A DNA stretch of 51,301 bases from an uncultured Erysipelotrichaceae bacterium (GTDB lineage Bacteria; Bacillota_I; Bacilli_A; RFN20; CAG-826): positions 1-51,301 of the forward strand of contig CADBXE010000008.1 of assembly GCA_902798595.1 (NCBI GenBank). Direction: 5' to 3'. The translations under genes were made by a program, and so were the position numbers. Positions 24,117 to 30,971 of this stretch are shown here, in pieces (position 1 is the first letter of the stretch; the number at the start of each line of letters is the position of its first letter). Below the pieces are notes generated by a model that made no database searches, was not told where the DNA came from, and saw nothing but the letters and a program-made list of their open reading frames with translations.

Positions 24117-24581
24117 TTATTTTAATCTTTTGATAACTGAAACTGGAACAAGGCTCGAAACATCCACACCGCTGTGATAGAGTTCCATAATCATCGAAGA
24201 ATTGATGAATGACTTTTCAGCTTTGCTCATTAAAAAGACTGTATCAATGGAAGAATCAATGAAGTCGTTAGCAGATGCTAGAGAGAATTCATATTCGAAA
24301 TCAGTCACCGCTCTTAAGCCACGAATTAAATGCTGAGCATCATGTTCTTTTGCATATTCAACAGTCAAACCGTTATAGCTATCGACTTCTACTCTTGGAT
24401 CACCTTCCACTGCTTCTTTAATCATCGCGACTCTTTCTTCGACTGAGAATCTTGATTTCTTCGCATCGTTAACAGCGACTAAAACAATCACTTTATCAAA
24501 GATATTGAGCGCTCTTTTTAAAATTTCTAAGTGTCCGTTTGTAATTGGATCGAAGCTTCCAGGATAGATTGCTACTTTCAT
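24117..24581 (-). CDS. coaD: phosphopantetheine adenylyltransferase
   Basis: A 154-residue enzyme that transfers AMP to 4'-phosphopantetheine in coenzyme A synthesis. The nucleotidyltransferase motif GSFDPITNGH is at residues 8-17, the RGLRAVTDFEYE segment at about 88-99 and the S-S-M loop (INSSMIMEL) at about 126-134. SD GGAGG precedes the start. It lies 3 nt downstream of rsmD, the usual gene order in Firmicutes (rsmD-coaD), and it is the last gene of the operon. Confidence 0.97.
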   Translation of the reverse strand: MKVAIYPGSFDPITNGHLEILKRALNIFDKVIVLVAVNDAKKSRFSVEERVAMIKEAVEGDPRVEVDSYNGLTVEYAKEHDAQHLIRGLRAVTDFEYEFSLASANDFIDSSIDTVFLMSKAEKSFINSSMIMELYHSGVDVSSLVPVSVIKRLK

Positions 24582-24584
24582 TCG

Positions 24585-25130
24585 TTACCTCCAATAGATG
24601 AAGACTTTGATTTCTCCATAATGGTAGTCTTTCTTCTTTTGATATTCAATATTTTCTAAGTTGACGTCGCGGTTAGCCTCTATAACGATAATCGCGTTAT
24701 CTTTTAATAATTCCTTATTAATTAATAGATCGACAATTTGTTGATATTGGCCTTGTTCATAAGGTGGATCAAGGAACACTAAATCAAACTTTTGATTGAG
24801 AGTTTTAAATCTCTCTAACGCATTTATATCTTTATCCTTAATTAATATATATTCTTTAGAATCAATCTTAAGATTTTCGAGATTGTTTTTAATTGTTTTA
24901 ATAGCGATTGGAGAAACATCCACGAAAGCGCATGTTTTAGAGCCTCTTGATAAGGCTTCTAAACCCATAGCACCACTGCCTGCATATAAATCTAAAGTTT
25001 CAGAATTAGTGATGTCACCTAAAGCGGAGAAGATAGCTTCTCTAATTCTATCCTTAGTGGGTCTTGTATGTTCCATATCATCAGGATAAATAATTAAACG
25101 ATGACGATATTTGCCTCCGACAATACGCAT
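24585..25130 (-). CDS. rsmD: 16S rRNA (guanine966-N2)-methyltransferase
   Basis: A 181-residue Rossmann-fold methyltransferase. The N-terminal MRIVGGKYRHR and the TRPTKDRIREAIF segment are family hallmarks, the SAM loop is DLYAGSGAMGLEAL (about 47-60) and the catalytic motif is DPPY (about 120-123). It modifies G966 in the small-subunit rRNA. The start overlaps the ylbF-like stop by one base (TAATG), with an AGAGGA SD. Confidence 0.95.
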   Translation of the reverse strand: MRIVGGKYRHRLIIYPDDMEHTRPTKDRIREAIFSALGDITNSETLDLYAGSGAMGLEALSRGSKTCAFVDVSPIAIKTIKNNLENLKIDSKEYILIKDKDINALERFKTLNQKFDLVFLDPPYEQGQYQQIVDLLINKELLKDNAIIVIEANRDVNLENIEYQKKKDYHYGEIKVFIYWR

Positions 25131-25495
25131 TATTTAGTCCTCTTTTCTTTAAGATGCAAAGACAAGTCTTTAAAGAGTATCTCGTTTATTTGGAAATAGA
25201 GGTCACGAACATCACTATAAGCTTGTAGATATTTTTTCACTAACGGATGGTTATCAAGTGCTTCCTTTTTAAGATGCAATTCATGTTGATATTTTTTCAT
25301 CATCTCTGAGTCTTTCGGAAAGTGATTAAGAGCATCACTATAAGAAGAAACCGCAACATCTTTTTGATAGGAGAGTGCCATAACTTCTTCGTTGCTATTG
25401 AGTTCTTTTTCTAGCTTATTCAAGCGGATAATTCTTTCATCATTATCCAACATTTCTTTTAATTCACCAGCGAGATTGTAAACGTCTTTTGTCAT
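25130..25495 (-). CDS. YlbF/YmcA-family (DUF964) protein
   Basis: A 121-residue, mostly helical protein of the YlbF/YmcA family, whose Bacillus members form a complex with YaaT that steers RNase Y. Start MTKDVYN at 25495 gives the typical N terminus and helix (VYNLAGELKEMLDNDERI). A longer GTG reading would pass through the -10 box. Heptad-like helices are rich in Lys and Glu. First gene of the ylbF-rsmD-coaD operon. TATAAT ends 6 nt before the ATG and there is no SD. Which paralogue it corresponds to is uncertain. Confidence 0.82.
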   Translation of the reverse strand: MTKDVYNLAGELKEMLDNDERIIRLNKLEKELNSNEEVMALSYQKDVAVSSYSDALNHFPKDSEMMKKYQHELHLKKEALDNHPLVKKYLQAYSDVRDLYFQINEILFKDLSLHLKEKRTK

Positions 25496-25501
25496 GCTTT
25501 G

Positions 25502-25507
25502 ATTATA
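25502..25507 (-). promoter_or_regulatory. -10 box, 6 nt from the ylbF-like start
   Basis: Consensus TATAAT on the minus strand, then CAAAGC and ATG. Leaderless start predicted. Confidence 0.65.
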
Positions 25508-25554
25508 CACAATTTTTCATATGACATAAACTTTATTTATGTCGCTAAATGTGA

Positions 25555-25560
25555 TAGTAT
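25555..25560 (+). promoter_or_regulatory. extended -10 box, 6 nt from the def start
   Basis: TGa-TAGTAT ends 6 nt before ATG 25567. An in-frame ATG at 25561 would lie inside the promoter-proximal gap. Confidence 0.55.
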
Positions 25561-25566
25561 ATGCTC

Positions 25567-26109
25567 ATGAAGCTCAGAATTATTAAAGATAGCAATCCCA
25601 TTATGAAGAAAAAGTCTATTCCAGTGGAACTTCCATTAAGCAAGGAAGACAAAGAGACTTTAGATGCGATGCTCGAATATTTAAAACTTTCTCAAGACGA
25701 AGATTATTCCGCAAAACACAATATCAGACCTGGTATTGGTATGGCGGCTATTCAAATTGGCTTACTCAAAAGAATGTTCGTTATTTACTATGGAGAAGGC
25801 GATGATCTCGTCCAATACCAATTAGTAAATCCAAAGATTATCGAGTACTCCGTGCGTAGATGTGCCTTAAAAGATGGTGAAGGCTGTCTTTCTGTAGACG
25901 ATGAACATAAAGGCTACGCCCACCGCTACTACAAGATTAAAATGCAGGCTTATGATGCTCTTACTGATAGAGATGTTACCATTACTGCTAGAGGCTTCGA
26001 TGCTATAGTATTACAACATGAATATGACCATTTAGATGGTCTCTTCTTCTATGACCGTATTGATAAAAATAAACCAAATACGCAACTTATGAATGAAGAA
26101 CTTATATAA
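25567..26109 (+). CDS. def: peptide deformylase
   Basis: A 180-residue metalloenzyme that removes formyl from initiator Met. All three motifs are present: G56-I-G-M-A-A-I-Q-I-G-L, E106-G-C107-L-S and H151-E152-Y-D-H155, which supply the metal ligands Cys and two His and the catalytic Glu. The sequence resembles the longer Firmicute (type 2) deformylases. ATG 25567 is favoured over 25561 because of promoter spacing. There is no SD. Alone in its transcription unit. Confidence 0.95.
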   Translation: MKLRIIKDSNPIMKKKSIPVELPLSKEDKETLDAMLEYLKLSQDEDYSAKHNIRPGIGMAAIQIGLLKRMFVIYYGEGDDLVQYQLVNPKIIEYSVRRCALKDGEGCLSVDDEHKGYAHRYYKIKMQAYDALTDRDVTITARGFDAIVLQHEYDHLDGLFFYDRIDKNKPNTQLMNEELI

Positions 26110-26123
26110 TTTATTAATTTTCT

Positions 26124-26132
26124 TGTTATAAT
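26124..26132 (+). promoter_or_regulatory. extended -10 promoter of the RNase J gene
   Basis: TGt-TATAAT (26127-26132) about 40 nt before the RNase J start, followed by an AAAGGAG SD. This is an ordinary leadered promoter, in contrast to its neighbours. Confidence 0.55.
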
Positions 26133-26171
26133 TAATAAAGACTTAACACATAAATAATGAAAGGAGACGCT

Positions 26172-27842
26172 ATGGCTAATACTCTTTCTATGCCGATTTC
26201 AATTTATGCCCTCGGTGGTTTAGGCGAGGTTGGTAAAAACATGTATTGTATCGAAAACGAAGAAACCATTGTTATTATCGACTGTGGTGTGCGTTTTCCT
26301 GGTGTTGAATTTCCTGGTATCGACTATGTCGTCCCAGACTTTACACATTTAAAAAATAATCGTAATAAAGTTAAAGCTTTGTTTATCACACATGGTCATG
26401 AAGACCATATTGGTGGTATTCCATTCTTAATTCAAAGCTTAAACATTCCTGTAATATATGCTCCTCGATTAGCTGCGGCTTTAATCAGAAATAAAATGGA
26501 AGAAAACCGCATGTCTGATCGTTTGCCACTTATCGAATATACCGATGATACAGTGGTTAAAGTGGATTCCTTTAAGGTTAGTTTCTTTAGAGTGACCCAC
26601 TCCATCCCAGATTCTTTCGGTATTGTTGTTGATACTCCGGAAGGTAGAATTGTCACAACTGGCGACTTTAAGGTCGACTTAACACCAATTGGTCCAGATA
26701 TCAACTTAACCAAAATGGCTAAATTAGGCCAAGAGGGTGTTGACTTATTATTAAGTGACTCCACTAACGCAGAAAGTGAAGGCTATACACCAAGTGAAAA
26801 GAATGTTTTAGATGCTATCGATGATGTTTTCTCTAAAGCCGCTGGTCGATTAATCGTCTCTACATTCTCTTCCAATATTTCTCGTATCCAACAAATCTGT
26901 GAAGTCGCCGCTAAACACGAACGTAAGATTGTTATTATTGGTCGTTCCATGGAAAAGGCAATGGAAATTTCTCGCGGATATGGCTACATAAAAATTAAAG
27001 ACGATATGATCATCAATCCTGAAGATATCAAGAACTTTAAGAGCAATCAAATCGTTATCATTTGTACCGGTTCGCAAGGTGAACCAATGGCCGCTTTAAG
27101 TAGAATTGCTAATGGTGAGCATAAAGATGTTCATATTTCTCCAGGAGATACTGTCGTTTTCTCTAGTTCCGCAATTCCAGGTAACGGCATCATGATTGAC
27201 CACGTTGTTAACCAATTAACACGTTGCGGCGCGGATGTTGTCACCAACTCCATTCTTAACGATATCCACTCCTCAGGTCACCCATCCAAACAAGAATTAA
27301 GACTTGTCTTAAAACTATTCAAACCTAAATACTTCATGCCTGTGCATGGTGAATACAGAATGCTTTTAATCCATTCTAAAATCGCGACAGAAGTCGGCGT
27401 TCCAGCAGAAAACTCTTTTGTCTTAGATAATGGCGATTGCTTAACTCTTTCTAGAGGCAAGATTACCCGTGGTTTCCAAGTGGAACATGGCAACACCTAT
27501 ATCGATGGTAAAGACATCAAAGGCTTAGCGGACGCTGTTATGGCGGACCGTCGTATCTTAACTGATGATGGTATGGTCGTTGTCACCATCACTATCGATT
27601 CACATAATAATCAATTAATTGATTCACCTGTCTTTGTTGTTAAAGGCGTTGTCGCTTCACATAGTAAACGTAACGTCAATGCTTGCGCGAAGCTCGTAGA
27701 AAAGGGCGTCAAAGAAAAACTCTTAACCAAGACTAGCTTCGCTGAATTAAAAGCTATCATCAAAGATATTACTGGTAATTTCTTATATGAACTCACACGT
27801 TCTCATCCAATGATTATCCCAGTAATTCTTACAAAGAATTAA
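26172..27842 (+). CDS. rnj: ribonuclease J
   Basis: A 556-residue beta-CASP metallo-beta-lactamase nuclease with 5'-3' exonuclease and endonuclease activity, central to mRNA decay and rRNA maturation in Firmicutes. The metal motif H74-G-H76-E-D78-H79 is intact. TGDFK, the beta-CASP segments (STFSSNISRIQQI, IIGRSMEKA, CTGSQGEPMAAL, SGHPSKQEL) and PVHGEYRMLL are all present, with a C-terminal domain from about 450. Start MANTLS is chosen because AAAGGAG ends 5 nt upstream. Maf follows two bases after the stop. Confidence 0.96.
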   Translation: MANTLSMPISIYALGGLGEVGKNMYCIENEETIVIIDCGVRFPGVEFPGIDYVVPDFTHLKNNRNKVKALFITHGHEDHIGGIPFLIQSLNIPVIYAPRLAAALIRNKMEENRMSDRLPLIEYTDDTVVKVDSFKVSFFRVTHSIPDSFGIVVDTPEGRIVTTGDFKVDLTPIGPDINLTKMAKLGQEGVDLLLSDSTNAESEGYTPSEKNVLDAIDDVFSKAAGRLIVSTFSSNISRIQQICEVAAKHERKIVIIGRSMEKAMEISRGYGYIKIKDDMIINPEDIKNFKSNQIVIICTGSQGEPMAALSRIANGEHKDVHISPGDTVVFSSSAIPGNGIMIDHVVNQLTRCGADVVTNSILNDIHSSGHPSKQELRLVLKLFKPKYFMPVHGEYRMLLIHSKIATEVGVPAENSFVLDNGDCLTLSRGKITRGFQVEHGNTYIDGKDIKGLADAVMADRRILTDDGMVVVTITIDSHNNQLIDSPVFVVKGVVASHSKRNVNACAKLVEKGVKEKLLTKTSFAELKAIIKDITGNFLYELTRSHPMIIPVILTKN

Positions 27843-27843
27843 G

Positions 27844-28413
27844 ATGATTATTTTAGCGAGTGCATCACCTAGAAGAAAACAATTAATGGAAAAGGAGATA
27901 TCCTCTTCTTTTTCTATTATCGTTAGTGATATTGATGAATCTCTTTCCTTTAAGAAATATAAAGATGTGAGAGATATCGTTAAAGACATCTCCCTCCGCA
28001 AATGCTTAGCGGTCTCTAATGATCACCCTAATGATTTAGTCATCGCCGCGGACACCGTTGTGGTTCTAGGCAATGAGATTATTGGTAAACCAAAGGATAA
28101 AGAAGATGCCTATCGTATCTTAAAAGAATTATCCAATAAAGAACACTATGTCTATACCGGTTACGCTTTAAAACAAAACGATAAACTAGTGCAAGGTATT
28201 GTTAAAAGCACTGTTTACTTTAACGAATTAAGCGATGAATTAATTAACGCTTATATCGCTTCTGGTTCCCCTCTTGATAAAGCGGGAGCGTATGGTGTAC
28301 AAGATAACGATAAGTTCCCAATCGTTAAAAAAATCAGTGGGTCCATGAACAACATTATTGGATTCCCCACTGATGAGATTAAACAAGATTTGATTAAGAA
28401 CTTTAATTATTAA
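27844..28413 (+). CDS. maf: Maf-family nucleoside triphosphate pyrophosphatase
   Basis: A 189-residue Maf protein that hydrolyses non-canonical or methylated NTPs (dTTP/UTP-type by family). Motifs: ASASPRRKQLM (residues 5-15), AADTVV (about 68-73), GKPKD (about 80-84) and SGSMNNIIGFP (about 166-176). It follows RNase J by one base with no SD, so it is coupled. Its 3' end overlaps the convergent EIIB-like gene by 11 nt and holds that gene's terminator. Confidence 0.93.
   Translation: MIILASASPRRKQLMEKEISSSFSIIVSDIDESLSFKKYKDVRDIVKDISLRKCLAVSNDHPNDLVIAADTVVVLGNEIIGKPKDKEDAYRILKELSNKEHYVYTGYALKQNDKLVQGIVKSTVYFNELSDELINAYIASGSPLDKAGAYGVQDNDKFPIVKKISGSMNNIIGFPTDEIKQDLIKNFNY
28327..28374 (-). terminator. 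terminator of the EIIB-like gene, embedded in maf
   Basis: 9-bp stem ATCAGTGGG/CCCACTGAT (28333-28341, 28366-28374) with a 24-nt loop, followed on the minus strand by seven T. It covers the conserved SGS...GFP codons of maf. Confidence 0.6.
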
Positions 28414-28774
28414 GCGCTTCGTTTATCGCTTTAGCGATATTTTCAGCGTTATTTTCCACTACTAAGGTTACTTTATTAGACATGACTAAGACACTTTTAA
28501 CTCCTAGTTCTTTTAAATTGTCTTTGTTAATAAGTTCCTTATCTTTTAAAACAAGATTAATCCTTGAACCAACTTGAGTAACACTGGCGATATTTTCTCT
28601 ACCACCCAAATTATCAATCCACAAGGAATTATCAACCTTCACTACTTTCTTCTTTTTAAGGAAAATAATCAAGACAACTATAAAAGCGATAAGTAAAAGT
28701 CCGGAGACCACAAAGGCCACAATTAGTAGAGGTGGGAACTGGGTATTTTCTAATAAAGGTAAATGCATTTTCAT
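28403..28774 (-). CDS. membrane-anchored PTS EIIB-like domain without the phospho-Cys
   Basis: A 123-residue protein. One membrane helix (about 18-39) with a KKKK stop-transfer follows a short N terminus. Residues 50-123 then resemble the glucose-family PTS EIIB domain: LGGRENIASVTQVGSRINL aligns with the usual LGG-x-x-N-I-x-x-x-x-x-C-x-T-R-L, followed by the ELGVKSVLVMSNKVTLVV strand-helix pattern and a final helix. At the position of the phosphorylated Cys is Val, and the downstream Thr is Ser. It cannot carry phosphate, so a regulatory or structural role is more likely. No EIIC gene is nearby. A TATAAC box ends 7 nt before the ATG, and no SD is seen. Confidence 0.7.
   Translation of the reverse strand: MKMHLPLLENTQFPPLLIVAFVVSGLLLIAFIVVLIIFLKKKKVVKVDNSLWIDNLGGRENIASVTQVGSRINLVLKDKELINKDNLKELGVKSVLVMSNKVTLVVENNAENIAKAINEALNN
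28424..28443 (+). terminator. weak terminator of the RNase J-maf operon, inside the EIIB-like gene
   Basis: Stem TATCGC/GCGATA, loop TTTA, followed by TTTTC on the plus strand. It lies within the convergent coding sequence. Confidence 0.5.
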
Positions 28775-28789
28775 AACATATGTTATAAT
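28773..28789. promoter_or_regulatory. overlapping divergent -10 boxes with 14-bp palindrome
   Basis: The palindrome ATAACATATGTTAT (28773-28786) contains both the plus-strand extended -10 TGt-TATAAT (to 28789) for the CYTH gene and the minus-strand TATAAC (28787-28782) for the EIIB-like gene. The two polymerases could not bind together. Confidence 0.55.
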
Positions 28790-28812
28790 AATTCAGTTGT
28801 AAGAAAAAATCT

Positions 28813-29415
28813 ATGAATAAAAGCAACAAAGAATACGAAGCGAGAATAATGTTAGACGAAGAGAGATATTTTTTCATCGTGACTTATTACATGAACCTTT
28901 ATCCTAATAAACATTTTCTCCAAAACGCTAACTTTTATTTTGATACAGATGACCTCTATCTAAGAAGTCAACATATGACTTTGAGAGTGAGAGTTATTAA
29001 CGATGTCAAAAGTGAACTCACTTTAAAGATTAAGGGTGAAGACGGAGACGAAGAAATCAATGATGGTTTAACTCCAAGAGAATCAGATTTATTAGTCAAT
29101 GAAGGTATCTTCCCTTATGGACAAGTGAGAAATAGATTGATGCTATTACCCTACTCATTAGACAAATATCATAAGATTACTGCTTTATATAATAGACGTT
29201 TAGAAATCGAATTCGATGACCATCTCTTAGTGCTTGACAAAAACACTTATGGCGACATGCTTGATTACAATTTAGAGATTGAATCTAAGATTGGCATTAA
29301 GCACGCGAAAGATATGTTGAAGAGTTACATTGAAAAGTTTAATATACCTGTTTCTAAAGAAAAATACGTCGGAAAAGCCCGACGTGCGATTGACGCTGCA
29401 ATTAAGAATAACTAA
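28813..29415 (+). CDS. CYTH-domain protein (YjbK-like)
   Basis: A 200-residue CYTH-fold protein, a triphosphate tunnel enzyme family that binds inorganic or organic triphosphates. The N-terminal EYEARIML matches the E-x-E-x-K motif with Arg in place of Lys. Further alternating acidic/basic strands follow: LRVRV, ELTLKIKG and LEIEFDDHLLVLD. In Firmicutes YjbK-type proteins often sit near RelA-like and NAD kinase genes, but those are not here. A short leader of about 17 nt has only a weak purine stretch. The gene overlaps the spx stop by 4 nt at its 3' end. Confidence 0.85.
   Translation: MNKSNKEYEARIMLDEERYFFIVTYYMNLYPNKHFLQNANFYFDTDDLYLRSQHMTLRVRVINDVKSELTLKIKGEDGDEEINDGLTPRESDLLVNEGIFPYGQVRNRLMLLPYSLDKYHKITALYNRRLEIEFDDHLLVLDKNTYGDMLDYNLEIESKIGIKHAKDMLKSYIEKFNIPVSKEKYVGKARRAIDAAIKNN
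29360..29385 (-). terminator. terminator of spx, embedded in the CYTH gene
   Basis: Perfect 7-bp stem ACGTCGG/CCGACGT (29366-29372, 29379-29385) followed on the minus strand by ATTTTTC, inside the last codons of the convergent gene. Confidence 0.8.
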
Positions 29416-29855
29416 TTATTCGCTTTTTCGTTAATGTCCGAATGACCACAGTGGTCATATTGTGGACAGTTATCATTTTTACATGCCCATTCCGCTAAAC
29501 GACGAGCGTGTGGAATGAAGCTTCTAATATCATCCGGGTTATAACCCACTTGAATGCGATGATCATCAACAATGATTGGACGTTTTAAAATGGAAGGATT
29601 TTCCTTAATAAAAGCCACTAGTTGTTTAACAGTCATTGAATCAATGTCGAGATTGGATTCTTTAATAATCTTGCTTTTCGTGGAAATGATATCTTCAGTA
29701 CCATTTTCGCTTTTCATTAAAATATCAGTTAATTCTCTTTCGTTTAATGTCGCGACAAAAATGTTCTTTTCAATGAATGGAATATTCTGATCCAAGAACC
29801 ATTTTTTGACTTTACGGCAGGAACTACAAGAAGGTGAGGTATAAATTTTTATCAT
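29412..29855 (-). CDS. spx: Spx/ArsC-family regulator with Cys-rich tail
   Basis: A 147-residue thioredoxin-like protein of the Spx group, which binds the RNA polymerase alpha C-terminal domain under thiol stress. The redox switch C10-S-S-C13 is present, along with G52 (alpha-CTD contact in Bacillus) and the R92-P-I-I-V-D...VGYN-x-D-D-I-R signature. An unusual C-terminal extension adds C125, C130 and C136 together with H135 and H138, a possible metal site not seen in Bacillus Spx (131 residues). TATACT ends 8 nt before the ATG, without an SD. A related arsenate-reductase-like paralogue (MgsR) is an alternative name. Confidence 0.88.
   Translation of the reverse strand: MIKIYTSPSCSSCRKVKKWFLDQNIPFIEKNIFVATLNERELTDILMKSENGTEDIISTKSKIIKESNLDIDSMTVKQLVAFIKENPSILKRPIIVDDHRIQVGYNPDDIRSFIPHARRLAEWACKNDNCPQYDHCGHSDINEKANN
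29442..29458. repeat. 17-bp palindrome in the spx tail
   Basis: ATGACCAC-A-GTGGTCAT, inside codons of the His-Cys-Gly-His tail of spx and near the 3' junction with the CYTH gene. There is no T tract, so it is not a standard terminator. Confidence 0.6.
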
Positions 29856-29863
29856 ATACAGGT

Positions 29864-29869
29864 AGTATA
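29864..29869 (-). promoter_or_regulatory. -10 box, 8 nt from the spx start
   Basis: TATACT on the minus strand with a possible -35 TTGCTA 18 bp upstream. Very short or no leader. Confidence 0.55.
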
Positions 29870-29899
29870 AACCACAACACCATTATCTAGCAATTGAAA

Positions 29900-29919
29900 T
29901 TAGTCTCGTAAAAGACTAA
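29900..29919 (+). promoter_or_regulatory. hairpin in front of trpS
   Basis: Stem TTAGTCT/AGACTAA with a 6-nt loop, 22 nt before the trpS start. No T-box elements are present here, so trpS is not controlled like the Trp importer. The hairpin could be an operator or a leader structure. Confidence 0.4.
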
Positions 29920-29940
29920 ACTAGACACGAGGCAAAACAT

Positions 29941-30924
29941 ATGGCAGAACGTATTTTAACTGGTATCAAACCAACAGGACAATTAACATTAGGCAATTAC
30001 ATCGCTGTTTTAAAGAACTTAAAAAACATGAATGATCGCGGAGAATGTTTCATTTTTATCGCCGACTTACATGCTTTAACTTTACCAATTGATCCTGAAG
30101 TATTAAGACAAAATTCTATCGACTTAGCCGCTTTCTATTTAGCCGCTGGTCTTGATCCGAAGAAAAATGCATTATTTCTTCAAAGCAGCGTTTCCGCTCA
30201 CGCAGAATTAAACGCTATCATGCAAAACTATTTATACATGGGTGAGTTATCCCGTATGACTCAATTCAAAGATAAATCCGCAAAATTAAAAGAAAATGCA
30301 ATTGGCTTAGGTCTATTCGCTTATCCAGTCTTAATGGCGTGTGATATTGTCTTATATGACGCTAATATCATCCCTGTTGGTGAAGACCAAGTGCAGCACA
30401 TTGAACTCACACGTGACTTAGTTAACCGCATTAATAACAGATATGGTGAAATCTTAACCATGCCAAAAGCGGAACTCCGTAAAGTTGGTAAAAGAATTAT
30501 GTCTTTAAGCGATCCAACAGTTAAGATGAGCAAATCTGATCCTAAAGGTGACATCTTCTTAAAAGATGAACCAGCGGTTATTCGTAAAAAGATTATGTCC
30601 GCGGTTACTGATATGGGCTGTGAAGTTAAATATGACGAAGAAAATAAGCCAGGCATCTCCAACTTAATCCAAATCTACTGCTGTATGAAGGACATCTCCA
30701 TTGAAGAAGCTGAAAAGAGATTTGAAGGCTATCGATATGGTGATTTCAAAAAAGCAGTCGCGGATGCAGTTATTGAAGAACTTGAACCATTCCAAGCTAG
30801 ATATAAAGAAATCGTTGCCAACAAGAGCTACGAAGAAGCCCTTAAAGAAGGCGCCGAAAAGGCTAGCAAGATTGCTAATCAAACGCTCAAGAGAGTCCAA
30901 AAAGCTGTGGGCTTGTTACAATAG
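29941..30924 (+). CDS. trpS: tryptophanyl-tRNA synthetase
   Basis: A 327-residue class I aminoacyl-tRNA synthetase. The nucleotide-binding HIGH-like segment is PTGQLTLGNY (about 10-19), the KMSKS loop is KMSKSD (about 197-202), and GEDQVQHIELTRDLV lies between. Length is normal. An ACGAGG SD is 8 nt upstream. Monocistronic, ended by the hairpin at 30941-30969. Confidence 0.97.
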   Translation: MAERILTGIKPTGQLTLGNYIAVLKNLKNMNDRGECFIFIADLHALTLPIDPEVLRQNSIDLAAFYLAAGLDPKKNALFLQSSVSAHAELNAIMQNYLYMGELSRMTQFKDKSAKLKENAIGLGLFAYPVLMACDIVLYDANIIPVGEDQVQHIELTRDLVNRINNRYGEILTMPKAELRKVGKRIMSLSDPTVKMSKSDPKGDIFLKDEPAVIRKKIMSAVTDMGCEVKYDEENKPGISNLIQIYCCMKDISIEEAEKRFEGYRYGDFKKAVADAVIEELEPFQARYKEIVANKSYEEALKEGAEKASKIANQTLKRVQKAVGLLQ

Positions 30925-30940
30925 TTATTACAAAGTAATA

Positions 30941-30969
30941 AAAAAGCAAGGTTTGATGCCTTGCTTTTA
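30941..30969. terminator. bidirectional terminator between trpS and pgcA
   Basis: 7-bp stem AGCAAGG/CCTTGCT with A and T tracts on both sides, between convergent genes. Confidence 0.85.
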
Positions 30970-30971
30970 TT

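Noticed and set aside
29856..29940. T-box or other riboswitch in front of trpS
   Set aside because: The gap is 85 nt and has one 7-bp hairpin and no T-box bulge or specifier-like elements.
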